The notes under the pieces: model-generated | Told to the model about the DNA's origin: nothing | Database searches by the model: none | The model's input: only the letters and a program-made list of their open reading frames with translations | In this document: piece after piece, positions 34,393 through 43,511 of the stretch | How positions within the stretch are numbered: the first letter of the stretch is position 1 | Layout: every line of letters begins with the position of its first letter | Program-made: the position numbers and the translations under genes | NCBI RefSeq assembly: GCF_003569785.1 | Contig: NZ_KZ983992.1 | Span: forward strand, 1-64,000 | Length of the DNA stretch: 64,000 bases | Origin: Leucobacter sp. wl10 | GTDB taxonomy: Bacteria > Actinomycetota > Actinomycetes > Actinomycetales > Microbacteriaceae | Direction: 5' to 3'

Positions 34393-35661
34393 TCACGCCG
34401 CGCTCGCCTCGTGACGTGCGCGCGGCGCGTACAGCGAATGCGAGACGAGGCGCTCGACCATGAGCGCGACCTCGTTGTCGGGGTCGATCTCGAGTGCCTC
34501 GAGCGCCTGCCGATGCGCGACCGACTGCGTACCTCCCAGCCACCACACCCAGGCGCTGAAGGCGAGCAGGCCGGGACGGAGCTCCCGGGGCGTCTCGCCG
34601 AGCGTCGCGGTCAGGCGTCGCCTGAGGTGCGGAATCCGATCGAGGTCGGTGAACTCCGGGCAGATGCTCGCGAGAATGCGGCGGATCGACCAGCCGGCGC
34701 GCGCCGGCGCGTCGGGGTCGACGTCGACGGGCACGCCCGCGAACTGCGCCGGACCCATCTCGTGCGCGAGCTCCACCGGGAACTCCGGCCGCGTGAGCAC
34801 GCCCATCGCGAGCAGCAGCCAGCGGTCGGAGTGCTCGGCGCAGCGGATCAGCCGGGCGGCCATGGACGGTTCGAGCGCCCGATCCTCGTCTCTGAGCGCC
34901 CGAACCACCTCGGCGGTGTCGACCATCCACGCATACGCCCCTGCGGACCGAGGGTGCACGGCATGCTCCGCCCGCGGCCCGGCGGAGTCGCGCCGGGCGC
35001 TCGCGGCGCCAGGGGGCTTCCCGAGCCCGGAATCGCCTGGGGGTGCCGATCCCGGACCCGGGAAGTCGAAGGGGGCCTGCTCCGCCAGCGCCCCGGCCAC
35101 CGCGCCGCGCCGCGCCGGGTCCGGGTCGGGGATCGCGCCGAGATCCGCGATGTCCGGCGTCGAGACGCCCTCCAGCCGGGCCTCCAGCGCGATGGGGCTC
35201 TCGTCGATCTCGCTGAGCGGTCGCCCCGCGGTGGGCGCGGACGGGTCGAGGTAGCTGATCCAGCCGTCGGGAGCGACGCAGCACAGCTCGCGCGGCGCGA
35301 CCCCCTCGCGGCGCAGCCGCCGCTCGAGGCGCCGCGCCAGTCGGCGCCAGGGAGGCCCGTCGGCCTCGGCGAAGGTCTGCTCGGTGCAGATCGCGATGGC
35401 GGGAGCCGACACGGCCCCGTGCGAAGAACCGAAATCGAGGACGGCCTCGCAGACGAACTCGAGCAGTCCGACCGACTCGCGCGGGTGCTCGGACTCGGGG
35501 AGGTCGATGCGCATCGCGTGGCCCGCGCGCTTGCCGGAGAAGAACACCAGGATGATGCTGTCCCGCGCCGTGAAGCCGGTGATCCGCGGGAGCGCCGCGA
35601 GGAAGTCGGAGGTGCTTCGGCACCGGAGGACCTGGGGCGGGTCTGCGCTGGCTTCGTTCAT
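34393..35661 (-). CDS. DUF4192 family protein
   Basis: 422 residues, cytosolic. The N-terminus (VLRCRSTSDFLAALPRITGFTARDSIILVFFSGKRAGHAMRIDLP) is the standard DUF4192 opening. The central part has CCVAPDGWISYLDPSAPTAGRPL and the C-terminal part has LLAMGVLTRPEFPVELAHEMG and a TPR-like WWLGGTQSVAHRQALEALEIDPDN. No function is known for this actinobacterial family. Residues 185-245 are a low-complexity Pro/Gly/Ala linker. Converges with the cysteine desulfurase; upstream on the same strand is the FAD flavoprotein, 180 bp away. Confidence 0.85.
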   Translation of the reverse strand: MNEASADPPQVLRCRSTSDFLAALPRITGFTARDSIILVFFSGKRAGHAMRIDLPESEHPRESVGLLEFVCEAVLDFGSSHGAVSAPAIAICTEQTFAEADGPPWRRLARRLERRLRREGVAPRELCCVAPDGWISYLDPSAPTAGRPLSEIDESPIALEARLEGVSTPDIADLGAIPDPDPARRGAVAGALAEQAPFDFPGPGSAPPGDSGLGKPPGAASARRDSAGPRAEHAVHPRSAGAYAWMVDTAEVVRALRDEDRALEPSMAARLIRCAEHSDRWLLLAMGVLTRPEFPVELAHEMGPAQFAGVPVDVDPDAPARAGWSIRRILASICPEFTDLDRIPHLRRRLTATLGETPRELRPGLLAFSAWVWWLGGTQSVAHRQALEALEIDPDNEVALMVERLVSHSLYAPRARHEASAA

Positions 35662-35841
35662 GCTCCGATTCTGCGCTCGGGAGAACGCGCGATCGTGGTT
35701 GTCAACAGGCCGGGCCGGTTTTTTCGTCCGACGCGTCGAAATCGTCCAGTTGTGAGCGAAGCCTACTCGCGGCGTTCGGGCCCGATCCGGTCGCGCGAAC
35801 GGCGTCCCCGCGCGCGGAGGGAAGCCCGCGCGTCGGGATCT

Positions 35842-37608
35842 CTACTCGACGAGCTTGCCCCTCACCGAGGTGTCGATCGTGTCGTGGGCGAGATCGCGGA
35901 ACGAGTCCGGCGCCTCGGCCACGCGCTCGAAGGTCACGCCGCCGCCGGGGGTCCACACGAAGCTGCCGCGCAGCGCGTCGTCCTGCGAGGGGAAGTCGGA
36001 GCGGTTGTGGCAGCCCCGCGTCTCGCGGCGCTCGATCGCGCACTCGAGCGTCGCCCGCGCAGCCAGCAGCGAGCCGTAGAGGTCGAAGGCGTGGGCGAGG
36101 TCGTCGAAGCCCGCGATGTCGGGATGCACCCCGAGGCGGGTCGCGCGATCCTCGATCGCACCGAGCTTCTCGAGCCCCTCGCGCAGGCCCGACTCGTGGC
36201 GCACCACGCCCGCGTGCTCGGTCATGAGATCGCGCACGGCCCGCTGCAGCAGGCGCGGAGTCTCGGTGCCCCTGCCCGAGAGCAGGTTCTGCATCTCGGC
36301 GCGCGCCTCACCCACCGCCTCCGCGGAACGGCTCACGTGCGCGAGCCCCGACACGTATTCGGCCGCGTCCGAGCCGGTGATGCGGCCGTAGACGAGCAGC
36401 TCGATGAGCGAGTTGCCCCCGAGCCGGTTGGCCCCGTGCAGCCCCGATGACGCCTCGCCGATCGCGTAGAGGCCGTCGACGCCGGTGCTGTGGCTCTCGG
36501 CATTCACCCACACGCCGCCCATCGAGTAGTGCGCGGTGGGGGCGATCTCGATGGGCTGCTCGGTGATGTCGAGCATCTGCAGGTCGATGAGCGTGCGGTA
36601 GACGCGCGGGAGCTTCTCGAAGATGGTCTCGCGCGGCAGGTGCGACACGTCGAGGAAGACGCCCCCGTTGGTGGTGCCGCGGCCCTCCTTGATCTCCGTG
36701 TAGCTCGCGAGGGCGACACGGTCGCGGGTCGACAGCTCCATGCGCTCGGGGTCGTAGCGCTCCATGTAGCGCTCGCCGAGCGCGTTGCGCAGGATCCCGC
36801 CCTCGCCGCGCGCGGCCTCGGAGACGAGCGTGCCGGCTGCGTCGGCGGGCTCCAGGATGCCCGAGGGGTGGAACTGCACGAGTTCGGCATCGCGGATCCT
36901 GCCGCCCGCGAGCGCGGCGAGGCGGAACGAGTCGCCCGTGTTCTCGTCCCGCCGCGAGGACGTGTTGCGCCAGATGCGGTTGTGGCCGCCGGCCGCGAGG
37001 ATCACGGCGTCGGCGTGGATGAGCACGGGGGTGCCGTCGACGATGTCGAAGCCGTAGGCGCCGAAGATCCGTCCGTCGGCGGCGAGCAGGCGGGTGATGT
37101 AGACGGTGTCGACGATGGGGACGTTCAGCTCGCGGGCCCGGCGCAGCAGGGTGCGCTGGATCTCGAGGCCCGTGTAGTCGCCGGCGTAGCAGGTGCGCCG
37201 GTACCGGTGGGCCCCGAAGAAGCGCTGGCTGATCCGCCCGTCCGCCTCGCGCGCGAAGGGCATGCCCCATTGCTCGAGCTCCTCGATGCCGCGTGCCGCG
37301 TTTCTGGCGACGACCTCGATGATGGCGGGATCGCCGAGGAAGTACGACTCGCGCAGCGTATCGGCGGCGTGCTGCTGCCAGCTGTCCTCGGGGTCGACGG
37401 TGCCGAGGGCGGCGTTGATGCCGCCGGCCGCGAGCGTGGTGTGCGCGTCGTGCTTGCGGCGCTTGCCGACGGTGAGCACCTGCACCCCGCGCTGGGCGAG
37501 CTCGATCGAGGCGCGGAGACCGGCTCCCCCAGTGCCGATGACGAGGACGGAGGTGGAGAGCAGGCGCTCGCGGGTCGCTGTGTCGGTGGTTGCTGCGATG
37601 GTGTCCAT
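35842..37608 (-). CDS. Stand-alone succinate dehydrogenase/fumarate reductase-type flavoprotein
   Basis: 588 residues from ATG 37608; GTG at 37617 is also possible. N-terminal FAD fold (TSVLVIGTGGAGLRASIELAQRG), THTT-like HDAHTTLAAGGINAAL with the flavin-linking His region, the capping-domain Arg blocks TAHYSMGGVWVNAES and SSGLHGANRLGGNSLIELLVYGR, and a helical C-terminus with RGCHNRSDFPSQDD. The family includes SdhA, FrdA, AprA and L-aspartate oxidase. No Fe-S or membrane-anchor subunit is adjacent, and nadB is already present at 30.7 kb, so its role is open. Divergent from a LysR regulator 78 bp away, its likely controller. Confidence 0.85.
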   Translation of the reverse strand: MDTIAATTDTATRERLLSTSVLVIGTGGAGLRASIELAQRGVQVLTVGKRRKHDAHTTLAAGGINAALGTVDPEDSWQQHAADTLRESYFLGDPAIIEVVARNAARGIEELEQWGMPFAREADGRISQRFFGAHRYRRTCYAGDYTGLEIQRTLLRRARELNVPIVDTVYITRLLAADGRIFGAYGFDIVDGTPVLIHADAVILAAGGHNRIWRNTSSRRDENTGDSFRLAALAGGRIRDAELVQFHPSGILEPADAAGTLVSEAARGEGGILRNALGERYMERYDPERMELSTRDRVALASYTEIKEGRGTTNGGVFLDVSHLPRETIFEKLPRVYRTLIDLQMLDITEQPIEIAPTAHYSMGGVWVNAESHSTGVDGLYAIGEASSGLHGANRLGGNSLIELLVYGRITGSDAAEYVSGLAHVSRSAEAVGEARAEMQNLLSGRGTETPRLLQRAVRDLMTEHAGVVRHESGLREGLEKLGAIEDRATRLGVHPDIAGFDDLAHAFDLYGSLLAARATLECAIERRETRGCHNRSDFPSQDDALRGSFVWTPGGGVTFERVAEAPDSFRDLAHDTIDTSVRGKLVE

Positions 37609-37635
37609 GCGGACCACGCTAGGGATCCGCGTTCG

Positions 37636-37650
37636 ATTACTCCAATGAAT
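37636..37650. promoter_or_regulatory. Candidate LysR T-N11-A site
   Basis: ATTACTCCAATGAAT has the ATT-N9-AAT dyad (T-N11-A) expected of LysR-family sites. It lies in an unusually AT-rich stretch (37633-37680) between the divergent flavoprotein and LysR genes. Confidence 0.5.
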
Positions 37651-37686
37651 AGTTCTAATAGTGACGATGCGGTTATGCTATGAAAG

Positions 37687-38676
37687 ATGAATCTCGAACA
37701 GCTCCGGGGCTTCGCGGAGATCGCCCAGACCGGGCACTTCACCCGTGCGGCCGAGCGCCTCCACCTCGCCCAGCCCTCGCTGAGCCGGCAGATCTCCACC
37801 CTCGAGCACGAGCTCGGCGTCGAGCTCTTCCACCGCGCGCGCGGCAACGTGGCCCTCACGGCCGCGGGGGAGCGGCTGCTGCCCGTCGCGCGCCGCATGC
37901 TCGCGGACGCCGAGACCGCCCGCAGCGAGATGGCGGAGCTCGCGGGCCTGCGCCGGGGACGCGTGCGGCTGGGTGCCACGCCGACGCTCTGCACGAGCCT
38001 CGTCGCCGAGGTGCTGGCAGAGTTCCGCGGGCGGTATCCGGGCATCGACATCGAGATCCTGGAGCGCGGGTCGCGCAGTCTCATCGCGGCGCTCATGGAC
38101 GGCTCCCTCGACCTGGCGCTCATAGTGACGAGCGTCTCGTCGGGAGCGGCGCGGGCGGTGCTCGAGCGCGAGCCGATCCTGAGCGAGCGGCTGGTGGTGG
38201 TCTCGTCGGCGGCGAGTCCGGATCCGTTCGGGCGTGAAGAGGTCGAACCGGGCGATGATGGCGTCAGGCGCGGGAGGACCGGATCGCGCGGCGTCGAACT
38301 GCACGAGCTGGCTGCGGTGCCGCAGGTGCTGTTCCCGGAGAACTACGACCTGCGCGTCGCCGTCGACGCCGCGTTCGGCGCGAAGGGACTGGCGCCCGCG
38401 GTGGCGGTCGAGGGGGCGGAGATGGATGCCGCACTGCGCTTCGCGGAGCGAGGCATCGGGGTCGCCGTCGTGCCGGCCATGGTCGCGGTCGACCGGCCGC
38501 AGCTGCGCGCGTCGCCGCTCGCGGACCCCGGACTCACCCGCACCATCAGCGTGGCCCGCCGCTCCGACATGGCCCCGACGCACGCGAGCGCGGCGATGCA
38601 GGCCCTCATCCGGGAGGTCGCGGACCGCCTGGCGGAGCCCGGCAGCGCGACCGCGAAGCTGGTCGAGAGGGCGTAG
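37687..38676 (+). CDS. LysR-family transcriptional regulator
   Basis: 329 residues. HTH at residues 1-60 (MNLEQLRGFAEIAQTGHFTRAAERLHLAQPSLSRQISTLEHELGVELFHRARGNV), then the two-lobe effector domain (RGRVRLGATPTLCTSLVAEVLAEFRGRYPGIDIEI). ATG at 37687 lies 7 nt after TATGCT, consistent with a leaderless mRNA. It contains a low-complexity insertion near residues 180-200 (GREEVEPGDDGVRRGRTGSRG). Divergent from the flavoprotein; expected to control it in response to a small organic acid. Confidence 0.9.
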   Translation: MNLEQLRGFAEIAQTGHFTRAAERLHLAQPSLSRQISTLEHELGVELFHRARGNVALTAAGERLLPVARRMLADAETARSEMAELAGLRRGRVRLGATPTLCTSLVAEVLAEFRGRYPGIDIEILERGSRSLIAALMDGSLDLALIVTSVSSGAARAVLEREPILSERLVVVSSAASPDPFGREEVEPGDDGVRRGRTGSRGVELHELAAVPQVLFPENYDLRVAVDAAFGAKGLAPAVAVEGAEMDAALRFAERGIGVAVVPAMVAVDRPQLRASPLADPGLTRTISVARRSDMAPTHASAAMQALIREVADRLAEPGSATAKLVERA

Positions 38677-38810
38677 CCCGACCCGCGCGAGGCCGCCCCG
38701 CCGCTCGCCGTCCGGGAAGCCCCCCGGTCGCCGCGCCCGATCCGAGAAGCGGCCCGGATCGCGCTCGCCTCGGTCCGAGCGGCGGAACCGCTGCGGCGGC
38801 GGAGCGGGCG

Positions 38811-39491
38811 CTATCCGCGCCGGGAGACGAGCTCGGCGATCGCGATCGGCGCGTACGGCGAGGTGCAGCCCGGCGACGTCGGGTAGTCCTTGAGCACCTC
38901 GAGGCGCTCGCCGATCTCGAGGGCCCGGGCCCGGTGCTCCTCGTGGCAGACGCCGATCTGGGTGAGGCACCAGTTCATCGCCCACTGCAGCCGATCCGGG
39001 GCGTCTCGCATGCCGACCTCGATGACGTCGAGCAGGCCCGTCAGGTTGACGCCCTCGGGCCTCTTCACGACCCGCTCGGTGGTGAGCGCCCACCCCGCGC
39101 TCGCGATCACGGGGTCGGGATCCGCGAGCCAGGTGAGCCGCAGCCTCTCCGCGTGCGGGCTCTTCTTCGCCGCGTAGTTCACGAGCCAGTCGTGCACCTT
39201 CGGGACGCGCGCATCGCGCAGCATGGAGTCGAGCTGCGCCTCGCCGAAGGCTCGGGGCCTGCAGATGAGCAGCGCGACGAGCCGGGCGGGCGTGTACCCC
39301 GTCGCCCACAGCTCGAGCGCGAGATCCTGGTTCGGCTTCAGCGCCCGGGCGATCGCCCGCAGCCCCGTCAGGTTGACCCCGTGATCGTCCCCGTGCCGCT
39401 CGTTGACGGCCCGCGCCTTCGGATCCTCGAGCGCCTCGAGCGCCGCCACCACGTCCGCTGCGCCGCTGTCCGGAGCGAGATCCGGAGTCAT
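38811..39491 (-). CDS. AlkD-like DNA alkylation repair/HEAT-repeat protein
   Basis: 226 residues, all-helical, with HEAT-like units. HGVNLTGLRAIARALKPNQDLALELWATG, VHDWLVNYAAKKSPHAERLRLTWLADPDPVIASAGWALTT and LQWAMNWCLTQIGV match the AlkD-like DNA alkylation repair family as recalled. AlkD excises positively charged alkylated bases; more distant members may be only HEAT scaffolds, and the catalytic Trp/Asp set cannot be confirmed by eye. ATG at 39491 overlaps the sufU stop by 4 bp, so it is co-translated with the SUF genes. Confidence 0.7.
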   Translation of the reverse strand: MTPDLAPDSGAADVVAALEALEDPKARAVNERHGDDHGVNLTGLRAIARALKPNQDLALELWATGYTPARLVALLICRPRAFGEAQLDSMLRDARVPKVHDWLVNYAAKKSPHAERLRLTWLADPDPVIASAGWALTTERVVKRPEGVNLTGLLDVIEVGMRDAPDRLQWAMNWCLTQIGVCHEEHRARALEIGERLEVLKDYPTSPGCTSPYAPIAIAELVSRRG

Positions 39492-39958
39492 GCGCGCTGC
39501 GCCTCGACCTGGGCGAGGTCGGCCTCGAGCGCCACCCACCCCAGCATGGCGCACTTCACGCGCATCACGAACTTCGAGACGCCCTGCAGCGCCACCGCGT
39601 CGCCGAGCAGCTCCTCGTCGGGCTCGCCCTCGCCGCGCGCCTGGATCATCTCGCGGAAGGCGCCGATGCGGGCGCGGGCCTCGTCGACGGTCATCCGCTC
39701 GTCGCGCACGAGCTGCGAGAGGATCGAGGCCGATGCGATGGAGATGGAGCACCCCTGCCCCTCCCAGGCCAGCCGCTCGATGCGCCGGCTCGCGGGGTCG
39801 ACCGCGATCGACAGATCGATCTCGTCGCCGCAGCTCGGGTTGAACTCGTGATGCGACGCCGTGATCGTCCCCCCGGGCGCCTCGAAGACGCCCTTGCTCA
39901 CCGGTCGCTTCGAGTGGTCGAGGATGAGCTCCTGGTACAGGCCGTCGAGTGCGCTCAT
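39488..39958 (-). CDS. sufU: Fe-S cluster assembly protein SufU
   Basis: 156 residues. SufU's zinc-binding Cys/Asp ligands are visible: FNPSCGDEIDL, WEGQGCSISIASASIL and MRVKCAMLGWVAL. SufU accepts persulfide sulfur from SufS (zinc-dependent sulfurtransferase). ATG at 39958 overlaps the sufS stop; its stop overlaps the AlkD-like start. The rest of the SUF machinery (sufBCD) is not in the window, so sufSU here is a detached pair. Confidence 0.92.
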   Translation of the reverse strand: MSALDGLYQELILDHSKRPVSKGVFEAPGGTITASHHEFNPSCGDEIDLSIAVDPASRRIERLAWEGQGCSISIASASILSQLVRDERMTVDEARARIGAFREMIQARGEGEPDEELLGDAVALQGVSKFVMRVKCAMLGWVALEADLAQVEAQRA

Positions 39959-41277
39959 GCCGCGGCCTCCACCCCGAAGTACCGCTGCGCGCCGCGGAGG
40001 GCGTCGACGAAGCGGTCGATCTCGTCCTCGGTGGTCGTGAGGTGCACGCTGGCCCGGGTGCTCGACGTGATGCCGAGGGCGCGGTGCAGCGGCTGCGCGC
40101 AGTGGTGCCCCACGCGCACGAGCACGCCCTGCTCGTCGAGGAACTGCCCCACGTCGTGCGCGTGCAGCCCCTCGACCGACACCGCCGCGAGGGCGACCCG
40201 TTGCGAGGGATCCGCCGGTCCGAGCAGCCGCACGCCCGGCGTCGCCTCGATGCCCGCGACGAGCCGCTCCACGAGCTCGTGCTCTCGGACCGCCGTGCGG
40301 TCGACGCCGACGTCCTCGAGGAAGGCGACGGCGGCTCCGAGGCCGACCGCCTGGGAGACGGGCTGCGTACCCGGCTCGAAGCGCATCGGCGGCGGCATGT
40401 ACTCGGCCGTCTCCAGAGTCACCCGCGTGATGGCCGACCCGCCGGTGCGCGAGGGCGGCAGCGCGGCGAGCAGCTCCGGTCGCCCGTAGAGCACGCCGAT
40501 GCCGTTGGGGCCGAGCATCTTGTGCCCCGAGAAGGCGGCGAAGTCGACGCCGAGCGCCGAGAAGTCCACGGGCACGTGCGGCACGGACTGACACGCGTCG
40601 AGCACAGTAATCGCCCCGACGCTGCTCGCCAGCTGCGCGAGCGCGGCGACGGGCGCCACGTATCCGGTGACGTTGGAGATATGCGCGAAGGCGAATATGC
40701 GCGTGCGCTCATTCAGAGCCGCCCGCGCGTCGTCGAGCGTCCACGTGCCGTCCTCGCGGACGGGGATGGCGCGGAACGACGCCCCGGTCTTGGCCGCGAG
40801 CCGCTGCCACGGGATGAGGTTCGCGTGGTGCTCCGCCTCGGTGACGAGGATCTCGTCGCCCGGGCCGAGGGCGAAGCGCTCGCTGCCCGGCACGCCCAGC
40901 CCGGCGTTCGCCTCGCCGATGCCGAGCGCCACCGTGTTGAGCGCGTCGGTGGCGTTCTCCGCCCAGACGATCTGCTCGGGCGCGTCGGCACCGACGAACC
41001 GGGCGACCGCGGCCCGGGCGCCCTCGAAGGCCTCGGTCGCGGCCCCCACGGCCCCGCTCGTGCCGCGGTGCACGGCCGCGTTCGCCGTCTCGAGGAAGCG
41101 GCGCTCCGCGTCGAGCACGGCCGCCGGCCGCTGCGAGGTCGCCGCAGCGTCGAGGTACGCCGGGGCGCGCAGCCCCGTTCGCGCCGCGAGGGCGTCGTGA
41201 GCAGCGAAGTAGGGGAAGGCCGCACGCAGTTCGGCGACCTCCGCGGGGATGAGCTCGAGAGCAGGCATGTTCTCCAT
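39955..41277 (-). CDS. sufS: Cysteine desulfurase SufS
   Basis: 440 residues, group-II cysteine desulfurase. YLDAAATSQRP; NTVHRGT-like NAAVHRGTSGAVGAATEAFEGAR; EAEHHANLIPWQRLA; DACQSVPHVPVDF; PLP lysine in FAAFSGHKMLGPNGIGVLYGR; active-site Cys in VLVRVGHHCAQPLHRALG. It transfers cysteine sulfur to SufU, encoded next with a 4-bp overlap. Two close starts (41277 and 41268) are possible. Distinct from the NifS-like enzyme of the NAD operon. Confidence 0.92.
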   Translation of the reverse strand: MENMPALELIPAEVAELRAAFPYFAAHDALAARTGLRAPAYLDAAATSQRPAAVLDAERRFLETANAAVHRGTSGAVGAATEAFEGARAAVARFVGADAPEQIVWAENATDALNTVALGIGEANAGLGVPGSERFALGPGDEILVTEAEHHANLIPWQRLAAKTGASFRAIPVREDGTWTLDDARAALNERTRIFAFAHISNVTGYVAPVAALAQLASSVGAITVLDACQSVPHVPVDFSALGVDFAAFSGHKMLGPNGIGVLYGRPELLAALPPSRTGGSAITRVTLETAEYMPPPMRFEPGTQPVSQAVGLGAAVAFLEDVGVDRTAVREHELVERLVAGIEATPGVRLLGPADPSQRVALAAVSVEGLHAHDVGQFLDEQGVLVRVGHHCAQPLHRALGITSSTRASVHLTTTEDEIDRFVDALRGAQRYFGVEAAA

Positions 41278-41430
41278 TCTTCCACTCTCTTGAAACGCGG
41301 GCTGCGGGCGCCCTATTCCGTACGCCCGCCGAGACGGGACGGGTGCCGGAGCGGGCGCCGCGCGGGCGCGGGGAGGGAACCGGGACGAGGGGGGAGCGCG
41401 GGTGAGAAGCCCGGGCCGTCCTCCAGAGCC

Positions 41431-42675
41431 TCAGCGGGCGCCGCGCGGGGTGAGCAGCCAGTTGATCAGCCCCGCGAGCACGACGACCAGCCCCGCGCAA
41501 AGGGGCAGCACCATGGCGGCACCCGCCCCGAGTTCCTCGGCCACCGCGCCGGTGACGGCGGCGGCGAGCGACTGGCCGAGCATGATCCCGGACCCGAGCA
41601 TCGTCATCACGGTGGCCGAGCGGCCCTCGGGGCTGCGCGCCGAGCCGAAGCCGTAGAGCGTCACCAGCAGGGGCCCGATCCCGACGCCCGTGACCGCGAG
41701 GCCCGCCGCCACGATCCCGACGCCGCTGCCGGCGCGGCCCGCCGAGGAGAGGATCGCCTCGCCCGCCACGATGCACAGCGCGAAGACGAGCCACCGGTAG
41801 CGCAGCGTGAAGCGCGGGGAGAAGAGCGCGACGCTGATGGCGAGGATCGCCGACCCCACGCCCATCACCCCGTAGAAGAGCCCGGCAGACTCGGCCGCCC
41901 CGCGCGCCTGCATGAACGCGGTGAGCGACGTGAGCGTCGTGCCGAAGACCATGCCCACGGCGAAGATGCCGACCACGACGACGAGCAGGGAGGGGCGCGC
42001 GAGCTCGGACGCCGGCGCGAGCGTCGCCGCACGCTCCTCCGGGGACTTGGCGTCGACGCCCGTGCGGTGCAGGGCGAAGGCGGTCACGAAGACCAGCGTG
42101 AGAGCCGCGGCCCCGGCGATCGGCGCCCACGCCCCCATCGTCGTGGCGAGCAGGCCCACGATCACCGGTCCGAACACGAAGATGATCTCGTCGGCCGCCG
42201 ACTCGTAGGCGAGCACGGTCGAGATGGTGCGGGGCCGGCGCGCCGCGGGCAGCTCCCGCTGGACGATCGTCACGAGGCGCGACCGCGACATGGGCGAGGT
42301 CTGCGGCACCGAGGCGCCCACGAGAAACGCCGAGGCGAACACCGCGGGCGAGGGGAGCGGGCTGTAGGCGACCCAGGCCAGCAGCCCGAGAGCCGCGCTG
42401 TTGACGCAGGCGGCGGCCAGCAGGGTCGGACGCTGGCCGTAGCGATCGGCCGCGGCCCCGACGAGCGGCCCGAACATCGCCGACGCGATGCCGACCATCG
42501 CCGAGCCCAGCCCCGCGATCTCGACCGACCCGCGCACCGAGACCAGCAGGGTGAGCACGCCGACGACGCCCATGGCGAAGGGCAAGCGCGCGACGAGGGC
42601 GAGCGGGAAGTAGAGGAGCCCGGTGCGGGCGATCAGGGTGTCGCGCCGGGCCGGGGCGCTGCTCGAGGAGTGCAT
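41431..42675 (-). CDS. MFS transporter
   Basis: 414 residues, 12 predicted membrane spans. GPLVGAAADRYGQRPTLLAAA is the loop 2-3 MFS signature; GRSATVMTMLGSGIMLGQSLAAAVTGAVAEELGAG is a C-terminal-half counterpart. A drug/metabolite exporter role is the usual guess and the substrate is unknown. A TAGGCT box (42690-42685 on the minus strand) lies 9 nt before the ATG, so its promoter reaches into the 20-bp direct repeat that marks the left edge of the island. Confidence 0.88.
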   Translation of the reverse strand: MHSSSSAPARRDTLIARTGLLYFPLALVARLPFAMGVVGVLTLLVSVRGSVEIAGLGSAMVGIASAMFGPLVGAAADRYGQRPTLLAAACVNSAALGLLAWVAYSPLPSPAVFASAFLVGASVPQTSPMSRSRLVTIVQRELPAARRPRTISTVLAYESAADEIIFVFGPVIVGLLATTMGAWAPIAGAAALTLVFVTAFALHRTGVDAKSPEERAATLAPASELARPSLLVVVVGIFAVGMVFGTTLTSLTAFMQARGAAESAGLFYGVMGVGSAILAISVALFSPRFTLRYRWLVFALCIVAGEAILSSAGRAGSGVGIVAAGLAVTGVGIGPLLVTLYGFGSARSPEGRSATVMTMLGSGIMLGQSLAAAVTGAVAEELGAGAAMVLPLCAGLVVVLAGLINWLLTPRGAR

Positions 42676-42687
42676 AGCCGAGCAAGC

Positions 42688-43464
42688 CTAGCAGGGCGCC
42701 CGACCGGCGCCGCGGGCGACCTTCTCCAGGATGGATTCTGCTGAGGCGGTCCAGACCAGGGGTCTTGGGTCGTCGTTGTGGGTGTCCATGTAGTCCTCGA
42801 TCGCTGCGATGAGCTCGGGGACGGAGCGGAACACGCCGCGTCGGAGGGCCTTGTCGGTCAGTTCCCGGAACCACCGTTCCACGAGGTTGAGCCACGACGA
42901 CGAAGTCGAGGTGAAGTGCAGATGGAACCGCAGGTGTCTGCCCAGCCACTTGCGCACATCGGCGTGCTTGTGAGTGGCGTAGTTGTTCAGGATCAGGTGG
43001 ATCTGCAGCTCCCGCGGCACGTTTTTCTCGATCGTCTTGAGGAAGGTGAGGAACTCCTCGTGACGGTGCTTGGGCAGGCACTGACCGAACACCTTCCCGG
43101 TGGCCACTTCCAGCGCCGCGAGTAACGTCGTGGTGCCATGGCGTTTGTAGTCGTGGGTCATCGTGCCCGCCCGTCCTCGCTTCAGCGGCAGTGACGGCTG
43201 GGTGCGATCCAGCACCTGGAGCTGACTCTTCTCGTCCATGCACAGCACGATCGCCTGCTCCGGCTGATTCAGATACAGGCCGACCACGTAGACGAGCTTG
43301 GTCTCGAACTCGGGGTCCATCCGTGTTCGCACACACACGGCATGCACACACTGATCGCAGTCGCAGTTGATGGGAGAGAAATCCGGGGAGCGAAACATGC
43401 AGGCGGGACACGAACATTCCTGACGGCCGCCTTCAAGCATCGAAGCGGTGTCGTGATCCGGCAA
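42688..43464 (-). pseudogene. IS630-family transposase, truncated and lacking a catalytic Asp
   Basis: 258-codon frame containing the IS630 DDE core: [18 protein letters not shown] (first Asp), [28 protein letters not shown] and [20 protein letters not shown] (Glu). The family has LILDNYATHK; here the second catalytic Asp is Asn, which should abolish activity. The normal N-terminal HTH is missing, replaced by a Cys-rich stretch ([14 protein letters not shown]...[11 protein letters not shown]). The last eight codons (ARGAGRAPC) and the TAG stop are read from the 20-bp repeat and the MFS promoter, so the natural C-terminus is lost too. Confidence 0.82.
42699..42718. repeat. Left 20-bp direct repeat of the island
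   Basis: CCCGACCGGCGCCGCGGGCG occurs here and again at 49579-49598, perfectly. It marks the boundary between native MFS upstream DNA and the truncated IS630 gene. Confidence 0.85.
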
Positions 43465-43511
43465 GAGATTGTCTCGCCGTCTCGGTGAGACTCCCGCATC
43501 GAACGGGAGAC

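Noticed and set aside
35711-35725. GGCCGGGCCGG followed by six T as a terminator
   Set aside because: It points along the plus strand, where no gene ends; genes on both sides are on the minus strand, so it has no obvious transcript to stop.
41278-41430. Small gene between sufS and the MFS gene
   Set aside because: No frame with a ribosome site and sensible composition; only Gly/Arg/Pro-rich readings.
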